Assembly: GCA_029961685.1 (NCBI GenBank)
Contig: JARWKL010000002.1
Coordinates: 16,150,908-16,214,907 of the forward strand
Length of the DNA stretch: 64,000 nt
Direction: 5' to 3'
DNA from: Aristolochia californica
Taxonomy: Eukaryota > Streptophyta > Magnoliopsida > Piperales > Aristolochiaceae
Position 1 is the stretch's first letter. The number at the start of each line of letters is the position of its first letter. Shown piece after piece: positions 42,655 through 54,677 of this stretch. The notes under the pieces are model-generated. The model was given only the letters and a program-made list of their open reading frames with translations, was not told where the DNA came from and did no database searches. A program made the translations under genes and the position numbers.

Positions 42655-43743
42655 CTTTGTATGGCTTGTAAGAAACCAGTTGGTTCTTTGGTAATGGTTA
42701 ATGAATTGGAAAAAGCTTTATGTGAGTTGGATAACTGGGCATAAGAAAACACTTGAAAGAGTTCATAAGGTAAACTTGATATTGTGACCACACCAGAAGC
42801 AGATGATTATTCAGGTCATGATTGTAGGGTTGCTTCCACATGAAAATTTTGAAGGAAGTTGAATCACTTAATTGGTCTGGTAGATAGGCGATGAGCATAG
42901 GGTTGCAAGAAAGTGGGAGAAGGTATGTTAAAGGAAGAAGCCTTATCAATTTCATGACTTTCTGACTGAGTAGGTGAGTTTGGTATAGGGTCATCATAAA
43001 AGCCAGATTATATGGGCGGAAGAATCATGGGGGTCCTATTTTCAGCGGAAATGTGTTTAAGAGTGAATTATTTTTTCAAATAAAGTAACACCTCGGGAGA
43101 CAAACACTCTATGTATTTCAAGATCATATACTCTATATCCTTTGGGTACCAAAGAAAAATGTAACGGATTGCATGCGCATCAAATTTTGATGGTTTGTGG
43201 GCATGACTAAAGACAAAACATAAACATCCAAATACTCATAAATGTGAGTAGTTGGGTAAAATATTAAATAATTGCTCATAATGTGTTTTACCTTGCAAAA
43301 CTGGGGTAAGTGTCCGATTTTTTAGATAAGTAACAGTTAAAAATGGCATTCCCCCAAAATCTTTTAGGAAGAAAGGCTTGAAAAAGCAAGGCTCGGGCCA
43401 TGTTTAGCAGGTGTCAATATTTGCGTTCTGCTACCCCGTTCTATTGTGGAGAGAGAACGCACTTGTTTGGTGGACAATACATTTGGACAAGTAGTTGGTC
43501 GCAAGAATAAATTCAGAGTCATTATCACTACACACAATTTTCACCTTGGAAAAAAATTGGGTTTCTACTATACTAATGAAATTAGTCTGGTTAGTCCGAG
43601 TTTCAGATTCGTGGCGCATCAAATAAATTCATGTGCATCTAGTAAAGTCATCAACTATGGTGAAGAATTATTGGGTCTGAGAAATAAATATAATCTGGTG
43701 ACCCCCCCAGATATCAACATGCAACATTTCAAAAGATGATTTG
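42655..43743 (-). pseudogene. Host copia (H, minus) integrase-RT linker and integrase, copy 1
   Basis: Minus sense: the linker before RT (SLTITKEPTGF-type block near 42,680), integrase tail and core-derived blocks matching the plus-strand H copy at 52,420-53,330, such as HAIRYIFFGYPKG-like text near 43,130-43,190. No long correct frame remains. The sequence ends abruptly at 43,743 against gypsy-B. The same segment recurs at 46,371-47,455. Confidence 0.65.
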
Positions 43744-45117
43744 TTAGCTAGGAACCTTCTCCCCATTGGCCACTAAGACTATGGGTGTCGGATGGGGAAG
43801 AATCTGTAATTGTAGCTGCTGGGCTGCCGTCAAACTAAGAAAATTCTGGGTGCTCCCCAAGTCCACTAGGCCCACGAGTTCCTGATCGAAGATCTGAGCT
43901 TTGACTTGCATGCAAGGAAATTTCCGGTGGTGCTTCCTCTATCGTATCCTTTGTCACCTCGATATCATCATCTTCAATCGTATCAATTAAAAATAATCTT
44001 TTGCACTGATGACCACCCGGATATGGTTCATCACAGTTGTAACATAAATTTTTGGACCGTCTCTCCATCATCTCAGCACTTGTCAATTTTTTTATGTATT
44101 GAGGTGGATGACTGCTCGATTTCGTATCCCCTAGTAAAGTGCTGCTCGTAGTGTGTCTGGGAGGAGGTGTTGTGGACTGAACCCCCTGAGGATAATTGCG
44201 TCTGCTCTGCCAGGTGGAGGAAGTGCTAGTCTCACCTGACCATGTGGGACGTTTGTGCAGGGCCTTCTGTCGCAGTTCAAAAGCACGGGTTACATTCACC
44301 GCGTGTGATAATGTAATCGGTGCATAGAGCTCCACCTCAAGCTTTAATGCCTCCGTCAGGCTTGCTATAAGTAACACCACTTACTGGTCCACTCGTACCA
44401 TACCGTTTGCTCATGCTAAATTTTCTCGGAACAGTTTTTGATATTGCTCCACGGAACCAGTTTGTCGTAACAGAACCAAATCACCCAAGGGATTACTGTA
44501 CGCTGGAGGACCAAAACGAAGAGAGCATAAATTCTTAAATTCTTCCCACTCCACAACTGGTCTATCTGCCTCAACTTGCTGATACCAGAGTTGTGCTTCT
44601 CCCAGTAAGTGGAAAACAGTCATTCCCACTTTATCATACGCTGGTACTTTTTGATGGGCAAACAAATTTTCGCAGTGATATAGCCATACCAAAGTGTCTT
44701 CTGACCCATTATAAGTGGGAAATTCGAGTTTAGTGTACCTAGGTATAGTGCCTCCTCCCTGGTGGAAGGGTCCCCCCTGGATGAAGGGTCCTTGCTGGCC
44801 TGGTACAGTGCCTCCTCCCTGGTTGGAGGGTCCCCCCGGGATGAAGGGTCCTTGCTGGCCAGAGAAACTCGTTTGCATCGTAAACTCATCTCCCCCTCTA
44901 TTATATGAATGGTCCCCTCCACTTTGCTCTGGAGTTGTGTTCCTTCCAGTAGTTAGACCAGTCTCCATGTTGTCCATTCTTCCATTCAAGGTCTCCATAC
45001 CGATATCAACCTTAGAGAACCTCTCCTCCAATTCAGCAAATCTTTTCTCATTATCTGCATTGCCTTTGAGGATAACTTCAAGCAATTCATGGCTGCTGAT
45101 ATCCGCCAGGTTACCCT
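43744..45117 (-). pseudogene. Gypsy-B Gag and protease start
   Basis: Minus sense: a coiled-coil-like ELEERFSKVDIGMETLNGRM, then a Gly/Pro-rich tandem repeat (GQQGPFIPGGPSNQGGGTVP and a second copy), then the gag core (YTKLEFPTYNGSEDTLVWLY, VGMTVFHLLGEAQLWYQQVE). After two stops (near 44,410 and 44,385) it continues to a zinc knuckle LCYNCDEPYPGGHQCKRLFL (about 44,050-43,990). A frameshift precedes PIVLVANGEKVPS, the protease end, at 43,750-43,790. Gag of the chromovirus/Ty3-gypsy type. Confidence 0.75.
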
Positions 45118-45129
45118 GCTCTGATACCA
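45118..45129 (-). other. Gypsy-B primer-binding site
   Basis: Minus-sense TGGTATCAGAGC, three bases inside the LTR end. Initiator-Met tRNA type. Confidence 0.8.
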
Positions 45130-45132
45130 AGT

Positions 45133-45939
45133 TGTTATGGACCCTAGCCATGGATCTAGTAACTCGGTGAGTCAAATAAGGATCCAACACTGTTAGAGGG
45201 TTTCTTAACACGTTTTTGTGAAAAGAAACTCTCTTTTACTTCCCTCACACGTTATAATTGAAAAGAAGTTTCCTAAGATGCACCAAATCAATCAAGAGAC
45301 TGTTTAAGGTTCAAATTATGAAACCCCACTTTATACCTCACATCAATGAGTAGGGTTTTTGAATTCATGCAACTACCAATGTTGTACGTAAAGAAAACAG
45401 TCAATAGCTCTTCTAAACTCGAAAAACATAGATCAAAATACCTCTTGAAGACCTCCTTCAATCAGCAACTCGAAAACCTCTTTCTTGATGCTAAGGCTCA
45501 AGCAAAACCATCTTCCCTCACTACTGGTTTGTGGAAGAGATGGATAACTATTGCAGCTTGGAAGAGAAGGATGATTCCTCTTCCTTTTCCTTCCACGATC
45601 TCCTCAAAGACTCCTCAATGGATGCAGCAAACCACCGAGGATAGTTCACCCCAAGAACCCTAGGATAGGGAACCTAGCAAGAACCTAATTACTCTATTTT
45701 AATCTAAATCCGAACTTACTTTATTTCTCATTCTGTACCCTTTAAATAGGGTTATTCACACCAAGATAGGTTAGGGTTAGGGTTATAAATCCCAACTATA
45801 CCCCTATCTTCAAGTCTTATTACATAATCAATGAAATTCAAAATTAAAAGTAACATAAGTAATAAAAGTAAAAGTAGGTGATTTGGTGAGTCATTGTCTC
45901 CTCCTCTGAGTGACTCGGTGTGCTATTGAGTCCATAACA
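45133..45939 (-). mobile_element. Gypsy-B 5' LTR
   Basis: Ends TGTTATGGA and TCCATAACA are perfect inverted termini of an 807-bp LTR. A TATTTAAA-type TATA box is near 45,740. On its outer side (45,940) lies gypsy-A LTR sequence GTTGGTAACATATCTTGG, so gypsy-B entered a gypsy-A LTR. The 3' half of gypsy-B is missing, so no target duplication can be checked. Confidence 0.75.
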
Positions 45940-46370
45940 GTTGGTAACATATCTTGGAAGATCTCGTTTGCATTATATTAGGATTCTATTTACATCAAGT
46001 TATCGTAAGTAGTTTTCTTTAATTGAATGTAATTAGGAAAAGGGTTTATTCTATCTAGATTCTACCATTTCCTCCATTATAAATAGAGGACTTGTACATG
46101 GATTTTAAAACCTTGGATCATTATTGAAATTGAGAGTTATTCTTCTTGAGTTCTTGAAAGAACTTTTCAAACTTATCAAGGATTCCCTTGTGTCGTTCAA
46201 TATCGACTTATCAAACGGATTGTTCATCCCCGTTTGTGGCGTCTTCACTATATCAAGGTTCTTACTTTGCTAAGCAACGGGTCGCGGTTTCCATCCAAAC
46301 TTGAAAGGTCTTGGGGACGATTACCAGATTTGGTAACGGGTTTAATCATAGATTGATGTGGTTCGTATCA
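45940..46370 (+). mobile_element. Partial gypsy-A LTR
   Basis: Matches 42,226-42,654 of the gypsy-A 3' LTR and ends at the same TTCGTATCA|CTTTG junction with H (46,371-46,375). It is therefore a duplicate of the junction, not an independent insertion. Confidence 0.8.
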
Positions 46371-47600
46371 CTTTGTATGGCCTGTAAGAAACCAGTTGGT
46401 TATTTGGTAATGGTTAATGAATTGGAAAAAAACTTTATGAGAGTCGGATAACTGGGCATAAGAAAACAATTGAGAGAGTTAATAAGGTATACTTGATATT
46501 GTGACCACGCCAAAAGCAGATGATTGTTCAGGTCATGACAGTAGGGTCGCCTCCACATGAAAATTTTGAAGGAAGTTGAATCACTTAATTGGTCTGGTAG
46601 ATAGGCGATGAGCATAGGGTTGCAAGGAAGTGGGAGAAGGTATGTTAAAGGAAGAAGCCTTATCAACATTTACAATTTCATGACTTTTTGACTGAGTAGG
46701 TGAGTTTGGTATAGGGCCATCATCAAAGCCAGATGTTATGGGTAGAAGAATCATGGGAGTCGTATTTTCAGCAGAAATGTGTTTATGAGAGAATTATTTT
46801 TTCAAAGAAAGTAACATCTTGGGAGACAAACAGTCTATGTATTTCAAGATCATATACTCTATATCCTTTGGGTACCAAAGAAAAATGTAACGGATTGCAT
46901 GCGCATCAAATTTTGATAGTTTGTAGGTATGACTGGAGACAAAACATAAACATCCAAATACTCATAAATGTGAGTAGTTTGGTAAAATATTAAATAATTG
47001 CTCATAATGTGTTTTACCTTGCAAAACTGGGGTAAGTGTCCATTTTGTAGATAAGTAACAATTAAAAATGGCATTCCCCCAAAATCTTTTAGAAAGATAG
47101 GCTTGAAAAAGCAAGGCTCGGGCCATGTTTAGCAGGTGTCAATGTTTGCGTTCTGCTACCCCGTTCTATTGTGGAGAGAGAACGCAACTTGTTTGGTGGA
47201 CAATGCATTTGGACAAGTAGTTGGTCGCAAGAATAAATTCAGAGTCATTATCACTACGCACAATTTTCACCTTGATAAAAAATTGGGTTTCTACTATACT
47301 AATGAAATTAGTCAGGTGAGTCCGAGTTTCAGATTCGTGGCACATCAAATAAATTCATGTGCATCTAGTAAAGTCATCAACTATGGTGAAGAATTATTGG
47401 GTCCCAGAAATAAATATAATTTGGTAACCCCCCAGATATCAACATGGAACATTTCAAAAGATGATTTACTAGAGATTATGCTCAAAGAAAATGACAATCT
47501 AGTCTGTTTAGCTAAGGGGAAACCGTACAATTGTTTGAACTACAAGAGTTTTTTTTTATTAAAAATAAATAAATGAAACAGATACTTTATTTGAAGGATG
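46371..47600 (-). pseudogene. Host copia (H, minus) integrase region, copy 2
   Basis: Repeats 42,655-43,743 in the same orientation and extends further: minus sense reaches SSFEMLHVDIWG-like text (about 47,440), the start of the integrase core, and the GAG-pre-integrase end (about 47,480-47,560, with AKQTRLSF). Many stops. The extension is duplicated at 13,182-13,300. Confidence 0.7.
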
Positions 47601-48150
47601 CCCGAGACGTTGATGCCAAATACCAGATGGAGAATATACGTTGATGCCAAATACCAGTGGTGAAAGCTTACGTGTCACTTTTGACCATGTACATGTGCAG
47701 TTGACGGGTCAAAATTAGGTATTTGTGATATTAAGTTGAAAAATAGGTTATTTGTGTTATTATTTTTGAAAAAAAATGGGTTGTACACTAGAGGAGATGC
47801 TTGGTCCACTAAATTCACCGTTGACTATATGGGAATTGGGATCATTACTAACAAGGCAGCATCCAAGCATATTTCCTCTATGTTGGAACTTGGGACGCTA
47901 GGGCTTATTTTAATTCCACCAACACAAATCGATGATCCATCCTTATAAGTACTATATTTATTAAAAATTTCAATGAAATAAATAGAATTAAATGAGCATA
48001 ATTGCCAAAAAAAAAAAAAAATCACTTCCCATTTCCCCCAACAGATGTTCGTCCTCTTTTACTCTCCACCAATGCAAGCAAAGAAAGAGAACTAATCTAT
48101 TTATAACATATAACATATATATATATATATATATATATATACGTAGTTAA
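47601..48150 (+). repeat. Module between H and the P450 gene (MITE end, LTR end, AT repeat)
   Basis: Holds a partial MULE-type MITE end (about 47,640-47,765, TGTGATATTAAGTTGAAAAA), the block GGGTTGTACACTAGAGGAGA (47,778), a 53-bp piece TGTTGGAACTTGGG...CACAAATC (about 47,880-47,932) equal to the reverse complement of the H LTR end at 63,152-63,204, and an (AT)n repeat (48,115-48,140). Duplicated at 13,300-13,920 without the LTR piece. Confidence 0.7.
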
Positions 48151-48180
48151 AAATCGTCAAAAAGAAATGCTCCACCCACT

Positions 48181-50039
48181 CTAGTGGGGTGTATAGAGGT
48201 GTGCAGCCAGCCGAGGTTTAGTTTGAGCCAGCAGAGTCTTGGCCAGGAAGAGATCATTCGGGGACTCCGAGAGATCAATGCTTGACATGCCGACCGGCAC
48301 ACTCCAGTTGAAGCCTTGGAGAAGTCTGGCCAGAAGCATGACGGTCATGGCGGTGCCGAGGGGAGCACCCATGCAACCTCTGCGCCCGGTGCTGAAGGAG
48401 ATGAACCGGAGCTCCGTCTCCAGCAGATCCACCTCGGCGGAACCCATGTGACGCTCCGGCCTGAACTTGAGCGGGTCATCCCAAACCTTGGGGTTCCTTC
48501 CTAGGCCTATTCGGCTTAGCAGAACGTGGGTACCCTTGGGTATGAAGTAGCCGGCGACGGTGGCGTCGCAGGTGGAGACATGCGGAAGGTTGAAGGGGGC
48601 AATAGGGTGGAGACGGAATGCTTCCCGAGCGCAGGCCTTCACGTAGTTCAGCTGTAGGAAGTCTGACTCTTGAACCAGCCTGTCTGTCCCCACCACTCGG
48701 TCTACTTCCTCCACCGCTTTGCGAAGCATCTCCGGCTTGTTCAGCATCTCTGCCAGGGCCCATTCAACTGCGTTTGATGGGTTGTCTACTGCTGCGTAGA
48801 TCAAGTCCTGAAAGTTCAACAAATTAAGCACACATTAGAAACTCTTCTGTTTAACCAGGTTTTGAATTTCTAGAATTATGCTACTTATTTGAAGAAGGAT
48901 GAGTGGTGTGTCTTTCACGATCATGAGAACAAAATATATTTATAACAGAAACAAATACGGTTCTTCAGTTCTGGCTAACTTACCGCTGTTTGTGCTTTGA
49001 TTTCTTCCGTCGTAAGCAAAGGTTTCCCACCGCAGTCTTTTACAGAGATGAGAACATCAAGAAGATCCTCAGGCTCCTTTTTCAGTCCAATCCTCCATTC
49101 TTTTATTCTTTGCCCAATCACCTTATCGTGGTACTTGTTCACTATCTTGATGGCCTTCTTCATGGTCTTCTCATGCCCATTCAAATCCAACCACCTCAAG
49201 CAAGGCATATAATCGGAGACGCAGAAAGCATAGACATGGGAGAGCACAGTGAAGAGTGCATCGACATGCTCCACTTCCTCCATTCCGGGCCCTCCATCTT
49301 CCCTCCCCTTCCCAAAGTATCTCTTGTTGAACATCATTTTCCTGATCACATTGCCCCTATATTGCCTCACTACTTCCCTAACATCCACAACTGCACCCTC
49401 CTCGGAGGATTTGCACTGGCTGTAAACGTATCTGACGAGGTTATCAGCCTCCTCGGTTCTTTTATCATGGAGCCACCGGAGTCTGGCAGGGCTCATGATC
49501 TCTGATGCCACGACCCTCCTCATCTTCTTCCACTGGTCTCCCCATGGTGACACTGCAATGGAGAGATAGCTCCGGCTGGAATACTCCGTTCCCATTGTGA
49601 GCGGCCTGGATGCAAAGACTGCATCCTGCTTTTTCAGAAACTCCCGGGCTATCTCTGGACAAGTGACGGGCACCACATGCACATTCCCAAGCCTGATGCA
49701 TGCAATGTTTGTGTTCATATCCTTCATGAGTCCCAAGATCCACCGGAACGCCGGCCTGTTGAAGAAGATCTCCGAAAGGTTACCAAGAAATGGCCAAGGA
49801 GCCGGTCCTGGCGGAAGCTCAATTACTGACTTGCTCTTCTTCAAGTTATCAGATCTGAACAGCAAGAGGACGAAGAGAAAAGAAGCAACTAAGATGAGGC
49901 CGGTGGTGGGAAGCGTAGGCAGTAAACCAGCGGTGATGCCGCTGGTGAGGACGTCGGAGGAAGTGCCCCATGTGAGGGTGAGGAAGGAGGTGGAGAGAGC
50001 TGCAGAGGTGTTGTTCTTCATGGCCAACACTTGGGTCAA
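48181..50039 (-). CDS. Cytochrome P450, CYP79-like (amino-acid N-hydroxylase family)
   Basis: Two exons, 50,039-48,984 and 48,807-48,181, with a 176-bp phase-0 intron (GT...AG; donor GTAAG, acceptor TTTCAG) give 560 residues, normal for CYP79. Features: a possible membrane anchor at about residues 46-61, [12 protein letters not shown] at 76-87, DNPSN at 360-364 in helix I in place of the usual AGTDT-type sequence, ExxR (EAFR, 414-417), FRPERH (467-472), and heme loop [10 protein letters not shown] with Cys497. DNPSN and SFSTGRRGC are CYP79 hallmarks. CYP79 enzymes are ER-bound and convert an amino acid to its aldoxime, feeding cyanogenic glucosides, glucosinolates or aldoxime/nitrile defence compounds; substrate cannot be read from the sequence. 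Start: first Met; a second Met at residue 7 is possible. No stop or frameshift seen. Confidence 0.9.
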
Positions 50040-50100
50040 GGGGGACTAGTATCGGAAGCGTACGAGAGGGTGAGTAGCGCTGAGAGAGGAAGGTTAGTTT

Positions 50101-50110
50101 CCTTATATAT
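50101..50110 (-). promoter_or_regulatory. TATA box of the CYP79-like gene
   Basis: Minus-sense ATATATAAGG lies about 62-71 bp before the ATG, a suitable distance for a short 5' leader. The upstream sequence (50,115-50,500) shows no other gene. Confidence 0.55.
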
Positions 50111-50429
50111 TTGAAACCAATGTGATGGTTTTCTCGAGAGACGGGGGGAAGCAGCTAGGAAATCAATGGGACTACGCACGTTTGGTTTTTGTGCTTGACG
50201 TGACCAGGTGACACTGTGGACTCTTGGCCGATTCACGGTGGCGAGGGGCGGATGGTCACGTTTATAATTTATGCATGTACTGGGGTCGGAAACCGAGAAG
50301 GCGAGAGGCGGCTCCTTAGGAAAAGAGGTGGAGTGCGGGAGCGTGTGGGGGAGGTGCGGAATGTCACGTTTATACTTAGTTTATGGATTCCCGACCTAGT
50401 CATTGCGAATTAAAACCTGAAGGGATGGC

Positions 50430-50940
50430 GGAACGGGCAATCAAAGAAATAATTTTAAAGTTTATTGATTCCTCAGCCACCGATAGCTGGTCAAAAGAAC
50501 TTCCTCGCTCGGTATGGCAACTTCAACATGTAAAGTTAATCACCATGTAAAACCAATAATCACTGAATTCCCAAATTCGCTCACAGAAGTCCCTTTATGT
50601 ACTATATCCTTTGCTAACGAATTTCATAAATTCGTTGGTAGAGATGCAACCTCTCTAAATATTTTTTTGTATTTAATGAATAAATTTATTAAAAATTAAT
50701 TAATATAATATTTAAATATATAAAATAAGATCAAATAAAATCCCAATTCTTTTTATAGATTACACCACAAATTTTTAAAAATAGAAAATAACTATAATTA
50801 TAAAAATAAATTAAAAATATACACCATCAACATGAGGATCTAGGGGTGATTGCCTCTTAGTCTACATTTGTTGAAAGAACCATAACATAGTCATCTCAAA
50901 GTTCTTCATCTTACGATCCTGCTCCTCAATACGATGCTCA
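50430..50940. other. Upstream AT-rich sequence
   Basis: No gene. ACGAATTTCATAAATTCGTTGG at about 50,617-50,640 resembles the subterminal inverted motifs of the CACTA-like elements. The 45 bp before 50,941 are also found before the terminus at 17,087; on the minus strand they can be read as RIEEQDRKMKNFE-like text. Confidence 0.45.
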
Positions 50941-51710
50941 CACTACAAGAAAAACACGTTTAGCCAATTAAAAACCCAACAACGAAATCAAATTTGAGAG
51001 CAAAAGTGGACTTTTTTCTAGCGAATCTGAAATTCGTTGGGAGAAGTAAAGTTTTCTCCAAGTGAATTTAAAAATTCGTTGAGAGATTTCTTCTCGTGAA
51101 TTTTCCTCCATCTTGAAAAAAACTTCTCCAAATGAATTTTACCAAATTCATTGTAAAAAATCTTAAAACCCTCACAAGTAAATTTTCAATTTGTTGGAAA
51201 ATATTTTTATTTAATTTTTCTGTAGTTTTTCCTCTTTTTTTCTCTTTCCATTTGTCCCAGAGAATGAAACTCAACTAAATAACTTGGAAAATAATATTTA
51301 TCCCAGAGAATTATGAAATTCGCTAGAAGTTTTCTCCCCTTCTCTTTTTTCTTTTTCTTCGTTCTTCATCTTTTTCCCATATTCACAATTTTTTCCTTTT
51401 GAAAGAAGAGAATCAAACTGAAAAGATGGGGAAAATATTTTCCCAATGAATTTTGAAATATTTTGGGAGAGGGTTCCCTCTCCCACTGAATTTTCAAGCT
51501 TGTTGGGAAATGTTTTCTTTTATTTTCTCTATGTTGTTTCTCATCCTTTCCTTCTTCCCCTTGTTTTCTTCTTCTCCTTCTTCACTTTGTTTTTTTTTTC
51601 CTTGTGAAGGAAGATAATAAATTTGGTAAGGATTGTTAATTTAATGTTCTCTTAGAGAATTCTGAATTTCGCTATGAAAAGTTTTTTAAAGTCTCTCTTT
51701 GAAAATCTAT
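50941..51710 (+). mobile_element. CACTA-like element end, fragment 3
   Basis: Starts CACTACAAGAAAAACACG, then subterminal motifs (GCGAATCTGAAATTCGTTGG, GTGAATTTAAAAATTCGTTG). It is the longest of the three fragments and joins the text of 17,087-17,598 and 15,190-15,692 into one sequence. No opposite TIR and no transposase are in the window. Confidence 0.65.
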
Positions 51711-51865
51711 TCCTTCTTCTTTCTTCTTCCTTTTCAATCTTTTCTTCCATATTTACATATTTATTAACATCTCATGTGTATAAAATCCTTATGTAACTAA
51801 TCATTAATTAACTAATTTAAGTAGAATGAAAGAAAACATAAGTTTCATACTTTCATTAACATTCT

Positions 51866-52160
51866 AAACCTTGATTCTTTCAAATAATCTTTCAAGTAAA
51901 TGCATCCATTTTTAAGTAAATTTTATTTTAAATAAAATATTATAAGTATAACCATTAGTGTAACATATTTAACAAAAAGCTTTTGAAATCTATGGACAAG
52001 AAAATTCTTTCTTATCTTCTTTCTAAACCTTGATTCTTTCAGATAATCTTTCAAGTAAATGCATCCATTAAGTAAATTTTCTTTTCAATAAAATATTATA
52101 AGTATAACCATTAGTGTAACATATTTAACAAAAAGCTTTTGAAATCTATGGACAAGAAGC
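51866..52160 (+). repeat. Two-copy tandem repeat, ~155 bp
   Basis: The unit from TAAACCTTGATTCTTTC to CTATGGACAAGAA occurs at about 51,866-52,005 and 52,022-52,158 with small indels. It lies directly before the plus-strand H copy, and the final few bases (AAGCTTTTGAAATCTAT) are repeated once more at the junction. Confidence 0.7.
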
Positions 52161-52169
52161 TTTTGAAAT

Positions 52170-53530
52170 CTATCAACGTCTCAGGCATCCTTCAAATAAA
52201 GTATCTGTTTCATTTATTTATTTTTAATAAAAAAGCTCTTGTAGTTCAAATAAATGTACTGTTTCCCCTTAGCTAAACAAACTAGATTGTCATTTTCTTT
52301 GAGCATAATCTCTAGTAAATCATCTTTTGAAATGTTGTAGGTTGATATCTGGGGGGTTACCAAATTATATTTATTTATGGGACCCAATAATTCTTCACCA
52401 TAGTTGATGACTTTATTAGATGCGTCACGAATCTGAAACTCGGACTCACCTGACTAATTTCATTAGTATAGTAGAAACCCAAATTTTTTCCAAGGTGAAA
52501 ATTGTGCGTAGTGATAATGACTCTGAATTTATTCTTATGACAACTACTTGTCCAAATGCATTGTCCACCAAACACCTGCTAAACATGGCCCGAGCCTTGC
52601 TTTTTCAAGCCTATCTTCCTAAAAGATTTTGGGGGAATGCCATTTTTAACTATTACGTATCTAAAAAATCGGACACTTAACCCAGTTTTGCAAGGTAAAA
52701 CACATTATTAGCAATTATTTAATATTGTACCCAATTAGTCACATTTATGAGTATTTGGATGTTTATGTTTTGCCTCCAGTCATGCCCACAAATCATCCAA
52801 ATTTGATGCGCATGCAATCCGTTACATTTTTTTTTTGGTACCCAAAGGATATAGAGTATATGTTCTTGAAATACATAGAGAGTTTGTCTCCTGAGATGTT
52901 ACTTTCTTTGAAAAAAAAATTCTCTCTTAAACACATTTCCGTTGAAAATAGGACTCCCATGATTCTTCCACCCATAACATCTGGCTTTTATGATGACCTA
53001 TACCAGACTCACCTACTCAGTCAGAAAGTCATGAAATTGTAAATGTTGGTTATGCTTCTTCCCTTAACATACATTCTCCCATTTCCTTGCAACCCTATGT
53101 TCATCGCCTATCTACCAGACCAATTAAGTGATTCAGCTTCCTTCAAAATTTTCATGTGGAAGCGACCCTACTGTCATGACCTGAACAATCATCTACTTCT
53201 GGCGTGGTCACAATATCAAGTATACCTTATGAACTCTCTCATGTGTGTTCTTATGCCCAGTTATCCTACTCTCATAAAGCTTTTTCCAATTGATTAACCA
53301 TTACCAAAGAACCAACTGGTTTCTTACAGGCCATACAAAGTGAAGCTAGAGGATCCTAGATGGCATCAAACCATGCATGATGAAATTCAAGTATTACAAG
53401 CTAATCACACATGGACACTTATCTCTCTTCCACCCAGTAAGAAGCTCGTTGGATGTAAATGGGTATACAAAGTGAAGCTCTAGTCTAATGGCATCACGAG
53501 CGTTTGCCCTTGTTTCCAAGCTGGTTACTA
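52170..53530 (+). pseudogene. Host copia (H, plus copy) GAG-pre-integrase to RT start
   Basis: Plus strand: GAG-pre-integrase end (52,200-52,320), integrase start VDIWGGYQ (about 52,345), core blocks (NFISIVETQIFSKVKIVRSD at 52,445-52,510), FWYPKDIEYMFLKYIESLSP, linker, and RT start HQTMHDEIQVLQANHTWTLI (about 53,365-53,425) with GCKWVYKVKL. Many stops and frame changes. It is the inverted counterpart of 42,655-43,743 and 46,371-47,600. Confidence 0.7.
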
Positions 53531-53540
53531 TGAGGGGGGT

Positions 53541-53579
<39 letters not shown>

Positions 53580-53581
53580 GT

Positions 53582-54638
53582 GGGGTTAGTCTGCAATTAA
53601 CTTGAAATGAAGTGAAGATTTTAATTCATCTTATATAATTGATTTAACTTCAACTCATCCTTGGGTGTTAGTACAGACGAGTTCAAGTCCACTTCAAAAC
53701 AAATTACAGTGTTATTGCCCCAAAATGAAAAATATGATATAAACAAGAAAATGAGTTAACTTTTTGTAATATACTTAACTAGAACATATGCCTATATAGA
53801 TAATTAACGAAAATAAGCATGGTTACTACACTTATAAGTGATTTAATGTGTAGTATTAAAATATATTAATAAAATAATTAATGAAATATTATATTATATT
53901 ACTTAATGATTATAGTTTATTATAAATTAATATAATAATTAAGTGTGATTAGAATAAATCATAAAAAAATAAATTAAATTAAAAAATAACATAAGATAAT
54001 ATAATAAATAAATAAATAAAATTTTTAATAACATAAGATATATTTTAACATTAAAACAACTAATTTAATATAGTAAAAAAAATTAATATATAAATAAATA
54101 AATATATTATTTTATCAATAACATAATATATATTTTTACGTATTATTAATTAATAATATATTATCACAAAATTTAAAACCATTGGTTTAATTAATTACAG
54201 CAATGGGATAATTAAACCAAAAAAATTTCAAATATTTATTTTAATAATATTTTAATTATGACTTTTAAATCACTAATTTAATAAAATAATTATAAAATGA
54301 ATATATTGAATAAATAAAAAAAATTATTTTATAAATAAAAAATATAAATTATTATTTTTATGACGTTGGTTAAATTTTTTCTAACTTAGGCCTTCGTCTT
54401 CCTCAACGCCGTCAGGAGACTGCGGCGGTCCAGTGGGCAACGACAACGGAGGTGATCCTCCGACGGTATGCTGAGAGGGAGAAGAGAGGGAGGTCGAGAG
54501 GGAGAAAAGAGGTCGGGAGGGCGAGAGGCTTGACCTCTCGTGCTCTGCAATGGAGGTCGAGAGGGAGAAGATAAAGGGAAAGGGAGAGGAAGGCCGAGGG
54601 AAAGGGAAAGGAGGGTTTTTTTTTGTTCAAGGGGGGGG

Positions 54639-54677
<39 letters not shown>

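Noticed and set aside
44715..45170. Plus-strand 151-codon frame opposite gypsy-B Gag
   Set aside because: Shadow of the Gly/Pro-rich Gag repeat; the minus strand has the zinc knuckle and gag core.
48990..49505. Plus-strand 171-codon frame opposite the P450
   Set aside because: Antisense shadow of exon 1; the minus strand carries the family motifs and consistent splice sites.
49597..50049. Plus-strand 150-codon frame opposite the P450 N-terminus
   Set aside because: Antisense shadow of a GC-richer exon; no domain.
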